In this document: piece by piece, positions 1 through 8,591 of the stretch | Layout: each line of letters opens with the position of its first letter | Position numbering within the stretch: the first letter of the stretch is position 1 | NCBI GenBank assembly: GCA_030682135.1 | Contig: JAUXQT010000011.1 | Span: 1 to 52,634 of the forward strand | Source: Nitrospirota bacterium | GTDB lineage: Bacteria; Nitrospirota; Nitrospiria; Nitrospirales; Nitrospiraceae | DNA: 52,634 nucleotides | Direction of reading: 5' to 3' | Made by a program: the position numbers and the translations under genes | Notes under the pieces: generated by a model | What the model saw: the letters and a program-made list of their open reading frames with translations, nothing else | The model's database searches: none | What the model was told of the DNA's origin: nothing

Positions 1-351
1 GGCCCAGGCATGAGAGAAATGCTGGGCGTGACCGCGGCCATCGTCGGTGCAGGCTTGGGCGATTCCGTTGCGCTCCTCACCGATGGCCGATTCTCTGGCG
101 CCACCCATGGACTGATGGCAGGCCATGTCGCACCGGAAGCCATCAAAGGCGGCCCCATCGGCGCCGTGAAAAACGGCGATATGATTGTCTTCGATATCGC
201 CAAACGAACGCTGACCCTGGAGGTTTCGCAAAAAGAGATCAAGGCCAGGCTCAAGAAGGTCAAACAGCCGGCGCCACGCTATACTTCAGGCGTCATGGGC
301 AAGTACGCGCGGCACGTCTCCTCTGCGTCGGAAGGGGCGATCACCACGTAG
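1..351 (+). CDS. ilvD: Dihydroxy-acid dehydratase, C-terminal fragment
   Basis: This is the last 116 residues of a dehydratase that begins outside the window; the reading frame is open from base 1 (GPGMREML) to a TAG stop. IlvD converts 2,3-dihydroxy-3-methylbutanoate or -pentanoate to the 2-oxo acid in valine and isoleucine synthesis, in the cytoplasm. Family hallmarks are visible: GPGMREML, then [11 protein letters not shown], then GHVAPEA and GGPI. The tail ends about 27 residues after a TLEV segment, a normal length for IlvD. The gene is cut by the window edge, not broken. It converges with the minus-strand methyltransferase, 16 bp away, and no terminator hairpin is evident between them. 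Confidence 0.95.
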   Translation, partial: GPGMREMLGVTAAIVGAGLGDSVALLTDGRFSGATHGLMAGHVAPEAIKGGPIGAVKNGDMIVFDIAKRTLTLEVSQKEIKARLKKVKQPAPRYTSGVMGKYARHVSSASEGAITT

Positions 352-367
352 ATCTTCCGGAGAGATT

Positions 368-1132
368 CTAGGGCAGGTAGACAGGCTTCTCCATGCAGAC
401 TGTCAGCATACACGTCACGGCATCATCATAGGGATACTTGTGGAGGTAAGGGAGTTGCTCGTAGAGGCGGACCGTGTGGTCGCTCACGGTTGCCTCACGG
501 GCTCGCGCCACAAACCCTGCCTCGTTAAACAAACGTAGCCAGTCAGACTGTCTCAGTCGATTCACATAGGAGCTTCGGTTCCACCGCATCAGGTTCCAGA
601 GCCACTCTGGATATTGCAGGCAGTCGAATACTCTATCGGGATATGTTTTATTTTTCCCATAGAACGAATGGTCGCCGAGATCTATGACTGAAACCAGCAT
701 CCCTCCTGGCCGGAGAATTCTGAAACATTCCTGGACGGTCACGGACGGATAGCGGGCATGTTCAAGCGCCGTGTATGAAAAAATCAGATCGACAGACTCC
801 GTAGCAAGCGGCATGTCCTTACCTTCATACACCTCATATGAGATCTGTTTTCCCTTCACCTGCTCACCGGAGAAATAGTCGAGCACATCTATCGCCGTAC
901 AACTCCTTGCGCCAGCTGCCAGGGCCCGCTCAAGCACCTCTAGTGTTTGCCCTGGACCAATTTCCAGGATATCTTTTCCCCGAGTGGACACAAATCTTGA
1001 ATAGATATTACAAACTCGGCTTACCATGTCTGGGTCGGCATTAAGCCCCGTTGAGTGATACCGCTGGGCTAACCTGGCCAAGGGTCGTATACCCATCAAA
1101 ATATTTTGGAGTATGTCCACCGCAACAAACAT
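368..1132 (-). CDS. Class I SAM-dependent methyltransferase
   Basis: The predicted 254-residue protein has a Rossmann methyltransferase core. SAM motif I is EIGPGQ at about residues 57-62, an acidic residue follows at the end of strand 2 (TAIDVLDYF), and YTALEHARYPS plus FRILRPGGMLVSVID form the later core motifs typical of Methyltransf_11 enzymes. The substrate cannot be read from sequence. The start is uncertain: an AAGGAG lies 11 nt before the ATG at 1132 and 5 nt before a TTG at 1138. It is separated from the large glycan cluster by the protease gene but resembles the methyltransferases there, so it may be an outlying member. Confidence 0.8.
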   Translation of the reverse strand: MFVAVDILQNILMGIRPLARLAQRYHSTGLNADPDMVSRVCNIYSRFVSTRGKDILEIGPGQTLEVLERALAAGARSCTAIDVLDYFSGEQVKGKQISYEVYEGKDMPLATESVDLIFSYTALEHARYPSVTVQECFRILRPGGMLVSVIDLGDHSFYGKNKTYPDRVFDCLQYPEWLWNLMRWNRSSYVNRLRQSDWLRLFNEAGFVARAREATVSDHTVRLYEQLPYLHKYPYDDAVTCMLTVCMEKPVYLP

Positions 1133-1481
1133 CGACAAGGAAGCTCCTTCGGCCTCTGCCCAAACAAACCTAACCTAATAAGAAACACACCTTTGCGCGT
1201 CCGCTACTACTCAAAGGAGGCCGCACAGATACCAACCAGCACGGCATGATCAACGCATCGCGGCAGCAACTGTTTTACTCACGGCCAGAGATCCCTGCTT
1301 GTCAGACCAAGTCCGAACTCTACGCGTATACATGATGACTAACTTGCAAAGACATTTGGCAGCACTAGCGCTGTCGCTCACCTCCTATTAAGGCTGATTG
1401 TACCGAGAACAGGATGGGGTGTTCGCCATAAGGCGCCTGACGAACGCGGGTTGTGATCGAGGAAGAAACGTCTCTCCGTAC
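1133..1481. other. Intergenic region without a supported gene
   Basis: About 350 bp between the methyltransferase start and the protease stop. Short Shine-Dalgarno-like strings occur on both strands (near 1216 on plus, near 1385 on minus), but none is followed at proper spacing by a convincing ORF. A weak inverted repeat (GTTCG/CGAAC around 1418-1445) lies just downstream of the protease stop and might act in termination. Nothing else is recognisable. Confidence 0.5.
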
Positions 1482-2480
1482 TTATCGCTTCATCCGTCCA
1501 CGCATCTCTGACATCATGCTGTCGAGATCGGCTTCCGCCTTCGCACGATCGCTGACCAACTGATCGAGGTTGTAGGGGCGAGCTGGAGTCGGCTGAACCA
1601 CCTCCGGATGTATCGCCTGCTTGAGCGACAGGTCAGACTGAGAAGGGCGGGAGGGTTTGACTTGTAGCTGTACCGACGGGGCCGGAGGTTGGTCGGTCGC
1701 GGGCAGCGTCTGTCCAGTTGGCAGCGGCGTCCCTCGTCCAGCTCGTCCCCCTAGGCCCTGCTCCCTCAACCATTGCGTCGCCACGCTCGATTTAAGCGAG
1801 AAACTGATACTCGTGATCGGAAGGCCATCCGCAGCCACCCGAGCAATCGCCGTATTCACCCCGACCATATGCCCCTCACCATCGAGCAATGGACCGCCTG
1901 AATTGCCACGATTCAGCCCTGTCTCCGTTTGAAAGACATGCTTGCCCCTGACCCCGTTGAAATTATCGACCTCGGCACTGATGACGCCAGTAGTGAGGGT
2001 CCACAATCCACCCTGTTCAGGATGGCCAATAGCCACCACTCGATCCCCGATCCTTGCCCGCCCTGACTCGCTCACATCGACAACAGGCAGCGGTTCGGTC
2101 ACGCCTTCGAGCTTCAAAATGGCCAGGTCTAATGGCTGCGAATAAGCCACGACCTTGGCGCGGACCATCCGGGAAAGATCGCTCTTTGAGTCGCCCGTGA
2201 CCCGAGCCGGTTTGAGATACACAGCCAGACGAGCATAGGGCTTCCCCGTCTGCTCTTCGATCACGACATGGGCATTGGTGAGGACCAGCCCGTCCGACTG
2301 AATGATCGATCCGGTTCCGCCACTCCCCTTCCTGCTTCCATCCGCATAGCCCATCACCATCACGACGGCGGAAGAAGCCTGTTCGTAAATCTCGCGCGGC
2401 GATAAATCCTTACCGAAGGCGACCGTGCTCCCAGCCACAACCAACGCGAACAAAGCCATCCACGCGATCGATTTCATCAT
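1482..2480 (-). CDS. Secreted trypsin-like serine protease (S1C/Deg type, no PDZ)
   Basis: A 332-residue exported protease. The N-terminal hydrophobic stretch (residues 4-22, ending AFGKD) is a signal peptide. The chymotrypsin-fold triad is visible: His71 in LTNAHVV, Asp118 in QPLDLAILKL, and Ser194 in GLNRGNSGGPL. The last ~90 residues are Pro/Gln-rich and then charged, and no PDZ domain is seen, unlike DegP or DegS. The start is the ATG at 2480 because AAGGAG sits 6 nt upstream; the frame is open further upstream into a palindromic repeat, and that extension is not credible coding sequence. It probably acts in the periplasm on misfolded or regulatory proteins; the target is unknown. Confidence 0.88.
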   Translation of the reverse strand: MMKSIAWMALFALVVAGSTVAFGKDLSPREIYEQASSAVVMVMGYADGSRKGSGGTGSIIQSDGLVLTNAHVVIEEQTGKPYARLAVYLKPARVTGDSKSDLSRMVRAKVVAYSQPLDLAILKLEGVTEPLPVVDVSESGRARIGDRVVAIGHPEQGGLWTLTTGVISAEVDNFNGVRGKHVFQTETGLNRGNSGGPLLDGEGHMVGVNTAIARVAADGLPITSISFSLKSSVATQWLREQGLGGRAGRGTPLPTGQTLPATDQPPAPSVQLQVKPSRPSQSDLSLKQAIHPEVVQPTPARPYNLDQLVSDRAKAEADLDSMMSEMRGRMKR

Positions 2481-2570
2481 GATCTCCTTCTTCGGCAAGA
2501 TAGTCGAGCGCGACTGGCAGGACGGGCGAGACGAGATGGAAGTCCAATCGATCCATGTCGCTCCTTCCCG

Positions 2571-2695
2571 CAGGATGCTCAAAAAGTTCTCCAGCAAGGC
2601 CGCAGGCGGAGCAAGAACCGGAGGCGTACCCTCAGGGGTACGTTGAGGATTCTTGCGAGCCGAGAACGCCGCTGGTGAACTTTTTCAGCATTCTG
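2571..2695. repeat. ~125-bp imperfect palindromic repeat
   Basis: The two ends are near-perfect inverted copies: CAGGATGCTCAAAAAGTT on the left, and the reverse complement of the right end reads CAGAATGCTGAAAAAGTT. The centre is another palindrome, GTACCCTCAGGGGTAC. The element begins immediately beyond the stop of the DegT gene (2696) and ends before the protease leader. It would fold into a long cruciform or RNA hairpin. From memory this resembles an interspersed repeat of Nitrospira genomes. I saw no second full copy in this window. It may serve as a terminator for the glycan operon. Confidence 0.75.
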
Positions 2696-3826
2696 CTATG
2701 CGCGTTGATAGAACTCCGCAATCATCTCGACGACATAGGCCTGCTGCGCTTCTGTCAATTCGGCATAGATCGGAATAGACATGACCTCTTCCGCTGCCTG
2801 CTCCGACAGAGGAAACGATCCCTTCCGATGGCCTAAGTCGCGATAACACTGTTGAAGATGCATCGGAAGCGGATAATACACTTCCGTGCCGATCCCCTTC
2901 TCTTTCAGGAAGGTGCGCAACTCGTCGCGCTTCGGAACTCGCACCGTAAACTGGTTATAGACGTGGAAATTCCCAGGCACCGTAGGCGGCAGCGTCACTC
3001 GATCCGTATGTTTCGTTCTGGCAAACAACTGCTGGTACCGGTCGGCATTCCGGCGGCGGCCCTCGGTCCATTGGTCGAGATACTTCAATTTGATCTGGAG
3101 CACGGCAGCCTGGAGCGCATCCAACCGGCTATTGATACCGATCGCCTCATGGAGGTAACGGACCTGACTCCCATGCACGCGGAGCATCGACATGGAATCG
3201 GCAAGGGCTTTATCGTTGGTCGCGATGAGCCCTCCGTCGCCAAAGCCGCCTAAGTTCTTGGTAGGGAAAAAGCTGAAACAGCCGGTGTCGCCGAGAACCC
3301 CGGCGCGCACCCCCTGTTGACCGGCGCCGATAGCCTGGCAGGCATCTTCGATGACGTAGATTTTCTTCCGCTTGGCAATCGCGTTGATCGCCGCCATGTC
3401 CGCACATTGCCCGAAGAGGTGTACGGGCATGATGGCTTTTGTACGAGGCGTGATCGCTTGTTCGATCAGCTTGGGATCGATGTTGAACGTATCCGGCTGA
3501 ATGTCCACAAACACCGGCTTCGCCCCCAACCGTGAAATCGCACCAGCCGTGGCAAAAAATGTGAACGGGACAGTAATCACCTCATCGCCGGCCTTCACTC
3601 CCATCGCCATAAGCGAGAGCAACAGGGCATCGCTCCCGGAGGCGCAGCCAATCGCATAACGGCTGCCGACATATTGCGCCGTGGACTCTTCGAACGCCGA
3701 GACGCGGGGCCCAAGCACGAACCCCTGTTCGTCGCAGACCGCTTCCATGGCCGACAGCACCTCCGCTTTGATGACGCGATATTGGGCTTTGAGATCCAAG
3801 AGAGGAACGTTCACGACAGGCTCCAT
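2696..3826 (-). CDS. DegT/DnrJ/EryC1 family PLP aminotransferase
   Basis: A 376-residue sugar aminotransferase, the normal family length. It would transfer an amino group, usually from glutamate, to a nucleotide-linked keto sugar to give an amino sugar for the glycan built by this cluster. Visible hallmarks: ASGSDALLL (phosphate binding), EDACQAIGA with the pyridine-nitrogen Asp at 161, and the Schiff-base Lys190 in SFFPTKNLGG. The family includes WbpE, FdtB and PglE, and the exact sugar cannot be assigned. The start lies 2 bp after the upstream glycosyltransferase stop, so the two are co-transcribed; this is the last gene of the long minus-strand run. Confidence 0.9.
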   Translation of the reverse strand: MEPVVNVPLLDLKAQYRVIKAEVLSAMEAVCDEQGFVLGPRVSAFEESTAQYVGSRYAIGCASGSDALLLSLMAMGVKAGDEVITVPFTFFATAGAISRLGAKPVFVDIQPDTFNIDPKLIEQAITPRTKAIMPVHLFGQCADMAAINAIAKRKKIYVIEDACQAIGAGQQGVRAGVLGDTGCFSFFPTKNLGGFGDGGLIATNDKALADSMSMLRVHGSQVRYLHEAIGINSRLDALQAAVLQIKLKYLDQWTEGRRRNADRYQQLFARTKHTDRVTLPPTVPGNFHVYNQFTVRVPKRDELRTFLKEKGIGTEVYYPLPMHLQQCYRDLGHRKGSFPLSEQAAEEVMSIPIYAELTEAQQAYVVEMIAEFYQRA

Positions 3827-3828
3827 GG

Positions 3829-5025
3829 CTACGAGTGTGATGAAAATCGAACCGAACGAGAAGCCCTTCCTCCTCGTCGATTATTCAAAAGACTATCATA
3901 CAGAGATTCATACTGTTTGACCATTTCATCAAGATGAAATTCTTTGGGAAGCGCCTCTACAGAATGCGACTCACGATGCCATTGGTCGCTTCGGCCCTGC
4001 AACACTCGGATAAGCTGCGTGGCCAGTCCGTCGACATCTCCTGCGTCGCTCAACCACCCATGGCGGCCCTCGGCAATCACTTCCGCCACGCCCCCGACTC
4101 TCGTAGCCACAACCGGCAGGCCGATCGTTCTTGCTTCCAAGAGAACCCTCGGCAATCCTTCCCAATGAGACGTGAGCAGAAACGCATCGAATGATTTCAT
4201 GGCGGTTGAGACATCCCGTCTCCATCCGGCGAGGTGCACCCGGTGCTCGAGCCCATGTTGCTCGATCATCGATTCCACCCGTGGGCGCAAATCTCCATCT
4301 CCTATCAAGACAAACCGTGCCTGAGGAACCACATCACAGACCCGTTTGGCCACAGCCACAAAATCATCCGGAGCTTTTTGAGGCTTTAAGCAGGCCACCG
4401 TGCCCACCAAGTAGTCCCCAGACCCCGCCCCGAATTCAGCCCGTAGCGCATGCCTCGTGGTCTCGCTGAGAACGGCTTGGAAAGGCTTCGGATCAATGCC
4501 TGGCCTGACGACCGACACCTGCGTCCGGTCAAACAGCCCCCACGCCACCCCTTTCTCAATGTCAGTCTGCGTAACTGCAATCCAATAAGTTGTGATCCAT
4601 CCCGTCATCCGCTCAAGTAGAATCAACATGCGGCGCAGCCAGAGTGGCTGGGCTGACGTGATGCCATACCCATGGATGGTATGAATAATCACCGGCACTC
4701 GCACACACCAGGCCGCCCACCGACCGAGAATGCCTGCTTTTGAACTATGAGTATGGACGATTGTCGGGCGTAGCCGACGGAATAGGCGCATCAGTTCAAT
4801 GAACGCGGCAAGATCTGCGAGGGCATGAACTTGACGGGTGAGCGAAGAAAGGATGTGCACATCGACACCGGGGATGGCCCTGGCTTCATCCGTGAGGAGC
4901 CCGCCGGGACCCGCTATGAGGCAGGGGCGAAACTTGCTTCGATCAAGATGCGACACGGTATACAGCGCAACTTCCTGTGCCCCGCCTAACTCCAGCTTGG
5001 TAATGACATGACAGATCGTCTCCAC
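3829..5025 (-). CDS. GT4-type glycosyltransferase
   Basis: A 398-residue GT-B retaining glycosyltransferase. The N-terminal domain opens with ITKLELGGAQEVAL (acceptor-side glycine loop). The C-terminal donor domain has VGTVACLKPQKAPDDF and the E-x7-E element at Glu289/Glu297 (EGLPRVLLE), followed by GLPVVATRVGGVAEVI. It would add one sugar from a nucleotide donor to the growing glycan on the cytoplasmic membrane face. The start is GTG at 5025, preceded by GAGGAAC at good spacing, 10 bp after the FAD-enzyme stop. Donor and acceptor are not predictable. Confidence 0.88.
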   Translation of the reverse strand: METICHVITKLELGGAQEVALYTVSHLDRSKFRPCLIAGPGGLLTDEARAIPGVDVHILSSLTRQVHALADLAAFIELMRLFRRLRPTIVHTHSSKAGILGRWAAWCVRVPVIIHTIHGYGITSAQPLWLRRMLILLERMTGWITTYWIAVTQTDIEKGVAWGLFDRTQVSVVRPGIDPKPFQAVLSETTRHALRAEFGAGSGDYLVGTVACLKPQKAPDDFVAVAKRVCDVVPQARFVLIGDGDLRPRVESMIEQHGLEHRVHLAGWRRDVSTAMKSFDAFLLTSHWEGLPRVLLEARTIGLPVVATRVGGVAEVIAEGRHGWLSDAGDVDGLATQLIRVLQGRSDQWHRESHSVEALPKEFHLDEMVKQYESLYDSLLNNRRGGRASRSVRFSSHS

Positions 5026-5035
5026 GCCGTGTTCC

Positions 5036-6364
5036 TCAAACCAAGGCTTGATGCGCGGATTGATTTCTCAGACGCGCCGCGACTTGCTTCCCTTGCCCGA
5101 TGGCATCTTCCATCGACGTATGTTCCCAGCGTCCGTACCGACCGACCGAGTGGATGCCCCGGCGCTCCAGTTCGGCGAGAATGGCCGGCACCGCCTTCGC
5201 CCGGTGATGATCGAAATAGACGTAGGCATAATGGAGATCTTTGACATCCGAGACCACCAGCTCGTCGTCCGGACGAAGAATGCCTGCCTGCTCCAGGCCT
5301 GTGCGTACCCGACCGATCAGTTGCTCTGAAGATTGGTGCTCAGTCGGCTTGTGCGACATCTCCACATACATCGAGCTGCAACCGGGACGCCCCAAGGAGG
5401 GAGAAAAGTTCATGGGAAATCCGGCGCGGTAGAAGGGATACTCAACTTCGGGGAAATAGATCCAATGTTTGTCTGAAACCCGCTCACGTCCAATCCCGAT
5501 ATTGATGTTGTAGACGGAGACCCAACGTAACGCTTGGGCTGCCTCTTTCAAAGGAGCGGGGAAGTCGAGGCACCGATGGACCAGCTCAGGGATTGGAATC
5601 GTGGAGACCAGCGACTCATATCGCTCTTCTCTCGTCCCTCCGCTAGTGTGATCACGAAAAATGGCACGATGGCGGACGGTGTCTACTTCCACAAGTTCCA
5701 CACCATGAGTGACCGCGTCGATACCGGGCAGGAACGATTCTGGAAGCACTTTGATGCCATCGGCTGCTGGATAGAGAAATGAGGGGTTATAGCCGAACGC
5801 CTTGTCTTTGATGCCTAACGCGCCGTTGACCACATCCTTGAGTTCAGGCTTTGGGACGAGCCATGACACCCAATCAGATGTCAGTTCATCCAATGACACT
5901 TGCCAGAGCTTCTCATTAAACGGCACCATGAAATGCCTGGCCATGCCTTCACCGAGATTGTCGAGAATCCACTCTTTGAACGATCGATCTTGCGGTGGCG
6001 GGTCGGCTCGATGATTCGTCAGCGTCGCGATAAACCCCATCAAACATTCCCGCACCACTTCGGGCGGAAGCCCGAATGTGTTTACCTGAAACGGATACTC
6101 CGTATAGGTCCGGTGAGAATAGATAAACGATTGACGGGCATGTTTCTGCAGCTTCCCGTCCAGGAGCTTTTCTACTAATGCTTTGATTTCGGCCTGACGA
6201 AAATGAAGCAGGTGGCCAGTGTAGTCGAAGGTAAATCCATCCTTTTTGTACGAGCGGCATAACCCACCGACCTCAGCCTCCCGCTCATAGAGACGATAGG
6301 GAACGCCGGAGAGATGATAGGCAGTACTGAGGCCGGCCAAACCGGCACCGACGATGAGAATCAT
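5036..6364 (-). CDS. FAD-dependent oxidoreductase, UDP-galactopyranose-mutase-like
   Basis: A 442-residue flavoprotein. It begins with a dinucleotide-binding fold (ILIVGAGLAGLSTAYHL) and the amine-oxidase second motif EREAEVGGLCRSY. The C-terminal segment GRYGRWEHTSMEDAI matches the FAD-proximal end of UGM and protoporphyrinogen-oxidase-like enzymes. In glycan clusters such proteins are often annotated as protoporphyrinogen oxidase but probably act on nucleotide sugars or lipid-linked glycans. Its ATG overlaps the stop of the WecA-like gene by 4 bp (ATGA), so the two are translationally coupled. No heme genes are nearby, which argues against a heme role. Confidence 0.8.
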   Translation of the reverse strand: MILIVGAGLAGLSTAYHLSGVPYRLYEREAEVGGLCRSYKKDGFTFDYTGHLLHFRQAEIKALVEKLLDGKLQKHARQSFIYSHRTYTEYPFQVNTFGLPPEVVRECLMGFIATLTNHRADPPPQDRSFKEWILDNLGEGMARHFMVPFNEKLWQVSLDELTSDWVSWLVPKPELKDVVNGALGIKDKAFGYNPSFLYPAADGIKVLPESFLPGIDAVTHGVELVEVDTVRHRAIFRDHTSGGTREERYESLVSTIPIPELVHRCLDFPAPLKEAAQALRWVSVYNINIGIGRERVSDKHWIYFPEVEYPFYRAGFPMNFSPSLGRPGCSSMYVEMSHKPTEHQSSEQLIGRVRTGLEQAGILRPDDELVVSDVKDLHYAYVYFDHHRAKAVPAILAELERRGIHSVGRYGRWEHTSMEDAIGQGKQVAARLRNQSAHQALV

Positions 6365-7410
6365 GCGGCCTTTGATCCTCCGCTCTGTGAGGATGCAACG
6401 GCAGGCATCTCAGGTCGACGGACCTCTATCTTCGTTAGCATCGCGGTGAGGAGCAGGAGACTAACGGCCGTCCCAGCGCAGAGTGCCCACGCGATGTCCT
6501 GACGAACTGACAACATCGCAAGACCGATCACACCGACAACGGCCGTCGCCACATAGCTTGTACCCACGATCTGCGGAACCGACATCCCCCAATGGCGCAG
6601 CCGAATCGCGATGTGGTCGGGGCTCCCCCAAAAAATCGGCAGCCCACGTCTGTAACGGATATACATCACGAATAGGGTATCGAAAATCGGAATTCCTAAA
6701 ATAAACACCGGGGTGAGGAGCGAGAGGGGATGATCGCTAGGGTACTTCCCAATCATCGCCATTGCCCCCAGCAGCAATCCGATAAACATAGCCCCGGTAT
6801 CTCCCATATAAATCCGCGCCGGATACCAGTTGTACTTGAGAAATCCCAGCAGGCTTCCCAGCAACGCCACAAGCATCACCGCAATTGTTTGATCGCCCTG
6901 CAGTAACGCCACAACGAGCAGACAACTCGCACTGACCGCCCCCACGCCGGCCGAAAGCCCGTCCATGATATCGAGCAGATTGAATGCGTTGATCAACCCC
7001 ACCATCCACAAAACGGTCAGAGCCAAGTCGAGCCATTCAGGAAAGGCTGCAATCTCAATTCTGATCCCGCTCTTGATCAATACGAACACAGCGAGGAGTT
7101 GCCCCACCAGTTTCGTCGCCGGTGTCAACACGCCAAAATCGTCAATCAAGCCCAGCATCACGACAATAGTGCCGCCTAAAATTATGCCAAGCACGTCATG
7201 CCTGAACTCAAAGGTAAAAGACAAACTCATCAGAAAGGCGAGATAGATCGCCAGTCCACCAAAGTATGGCACCGGCTCCCGCTGGTGCTTCAATCGCCCA
7301 TCAGGCGCATCAACAATGCCGTATTTCAACGCAGCTTGCCGGGCTATGGGCACGCCATAGAGCGAAAACAAGAACGCCAGTATGAAGGTTAGTGGGTATA
7401 GGTATGTCAC
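6361..7410 (-). CDS. WecA/MraY-family polyprenyl-phosphate sugar-1-phosphate transferase
   Basis: A 349-residue polytopic membrane protein with about ten hydrophobic segments. It would transfer a sugar-1-phosphate (often GlcNAc-1-P) from a UDP-sugar to undecaprenyl phosphate, starting the glycan. Family signatures are intact: Asp90-Asp91 in GLIDDFG, NAFNLLDIMDG at 141-151, the catalytic Asp204 in YMGDTGAMFIG, and the His-rich cytoplasmic loop SPDHIAIRLRHWG at about 263-275. The start is GTG at 7410 with GAGG upstream. It is the only initiating transferase seen in the cluster. WecA-like is favoured over MraY because there is no peptidoglycan gene context. Confidence 0.88.
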   Translation of the reverse strand: MTYLYPLTFILAFLFSLYGVPIARQAALKYGIVDAPDGRLKHQREPVPYFGGLAIYLAFLMSLSFTFEFRHDVLGIILGGTIVVMLGLIDDFGVLTPATKLVGQLLAVFVLIKSGIRIEIAAFPEWLDLALTVLWMVGLINAFNLLDIMDGLSAGVGAVSASCLLVVALLQGDQTIAVMLVALLGSLLGFLKYNWYPARIYMGDTGAMFIGLLLGAMAMIGKYPSDHPLSLLTPVFILGIPIFDTLFVMYIRYRRGLPIFWGSPDHIAIRLRHWGMSVPQIVGTSYVATAVVGVIGLAMLSVRQDIAWALCAGTAVSLLLLTAMLTKIEVRRPEMPAVASSQSGGSKAA

Positions 7411-7475
7411 GTAACCTCTGCCTTAAAGATCAAACCAACTGACTATGACCATCAAGATATAGCACCACAACTAAT

Positions 7476-8591
7476 CTATGCATGGGCGAGGCAGTCTTCG
7501 TAGACCTGCTCGTGCTGCCGAACAACAGTAGCAATTCCGTACTTCCCTCTGACATGCTCCCGCCCCTGAAACCCCATCTGGCCAGCTTGCTCTGAATTCT
7601 CCAGAACCCGCCTGATTGCGCCAGCCAGGGCCGATACATTACCAGGATCCACCAGCAGGCCCGTCACATCATGCGTCACAAATTCAGGGATGCCTCCCAC
7701 CGATGTGGCAATCACCGGTCTCCCCACTGCCATCGCTTCAAGAATCGAGATCCCGAATCCCTCATATAACGAAGGCAGGACAAACGCCTGCATGACCGGA
7801 AGGACTCTTGGGATGTCTCTTCGGACCCCTGCAAACACAACCCAAGGAGCAATCTCCAACCGTTCACTCAACCTCTGCAGCATCGCTCGTGCAGGACCGT
7901 CGCCGACAATAAGCAATTGACAGCCGGGAGTACCGTCAAGCCCTTTTAGATGCGCCATGGCGGCCAGGAGAACACTCAATCCTTTTTTTGGTTCTACGAG
8001 TCGACAGACGGTTCCGATCACCGCGCCACCTTCCTTCAATCCCAGCTCACGTCTCGTGGCAACATCGCCTGCACTAAACCGACGCATATCCAGACCAAAT
8101 GGAATGATCACATGTCGAGCGACATCGCCCCCAATTCGGGAAACTACGGAGCGTCGGACAGCTTCTGAGCAACACACGATCGTGTGGGACCACTTCAGTG
8201 TTAGACGATCGATGGTCCGCACTATCCACCCTTCACTTACAACCTCATCGTGATAGGTCGCAATGACCGGAATCTCTTTCACGAGACGCCCCAACAGCCG
8301 GGCCGATATATTCGCCCAAAATAAGAACGATTGAATAATATCGGGCTGCTCGCTCCTCAAGAGCCTCCACAAACGAAACAACACGCGAGCATCGAGCTTT
8401 CCCGTCCCCCCTAACGACACCACACGGACCCCCCGGGCTTGCAACTCTTCGGACAGCCCCCCTCCAGCTTTCAACGAGCAGACCATCACATCAAACTTTG
8501 TCCGGTCGATTCGGGAGGCGAGCTCCAGGACATGCGTCTCAGTTCCCCCCACTCCAAGACCGACCGTCAGAAGAATGAGCTTACGAGGCAT
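7476..8591 (-). CDS. GT4-type glycosyltransferase
   Basis: A 371-residue GT-B glycosyltransferase beginning MPRKLILLTVGLGVGGTE, the usual N-terminal strand and glycine loop. The donor-binding part has GTVCRLVEPKKGL, VGDGPARAML and the E-x7-E pair Glu277/Glu285 in YEGFGISILEA, then GRPVIATSVGGIPEFV. The frame is open further upstream, but those residues lie inside the preceding gene and lack family similarity; the ATG at 8591 gives an 11-bp overlap with that gene's stop. It would add a sugar to the lipid-linked glycan; specificity is unknown. Confidence 0.88.
   Translation of the reverse strand: MPRKLILLTVGLGVGGTETHVLELASRIDRTKFDVMVCSLKAGGGLSEELQARGVRVVSLGGTGKLDARVLFRLWRLLRSEQPDIIQSFLFWANISARLLGRLVKEIPVIATYHDEVVSEGWIVRTIDRLTLKWSHTIVCCSEAVRRSVVSRIGGDVARHVIIPFGLDMRRFSAGDVATRRELGLKEGGAVIGTVCRLVEPKKGLSVLLAAMAHLKGLDGTPGCQLLIVGDGPARAMLQRLSERLEIAPWVVFAGVRRDIPRVLPVMQAFVLPSLYEGFGISILEAMAVGRPVIATSVGGIPEFVTHDVTGLLVDPGNVSALAGAIRRVLENSEQAGQMGFQGREHVRGKYGIATVVRQHEQVYEDCLAHA

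Noticed and set aside
5036-6364. Protoporphyrinogen oxidase of heme synthesis
   Set aside because: It is embedded in and coupled to glycan genes, with no heme genes nearby; motifs fit the broader UGM-like FAD group.
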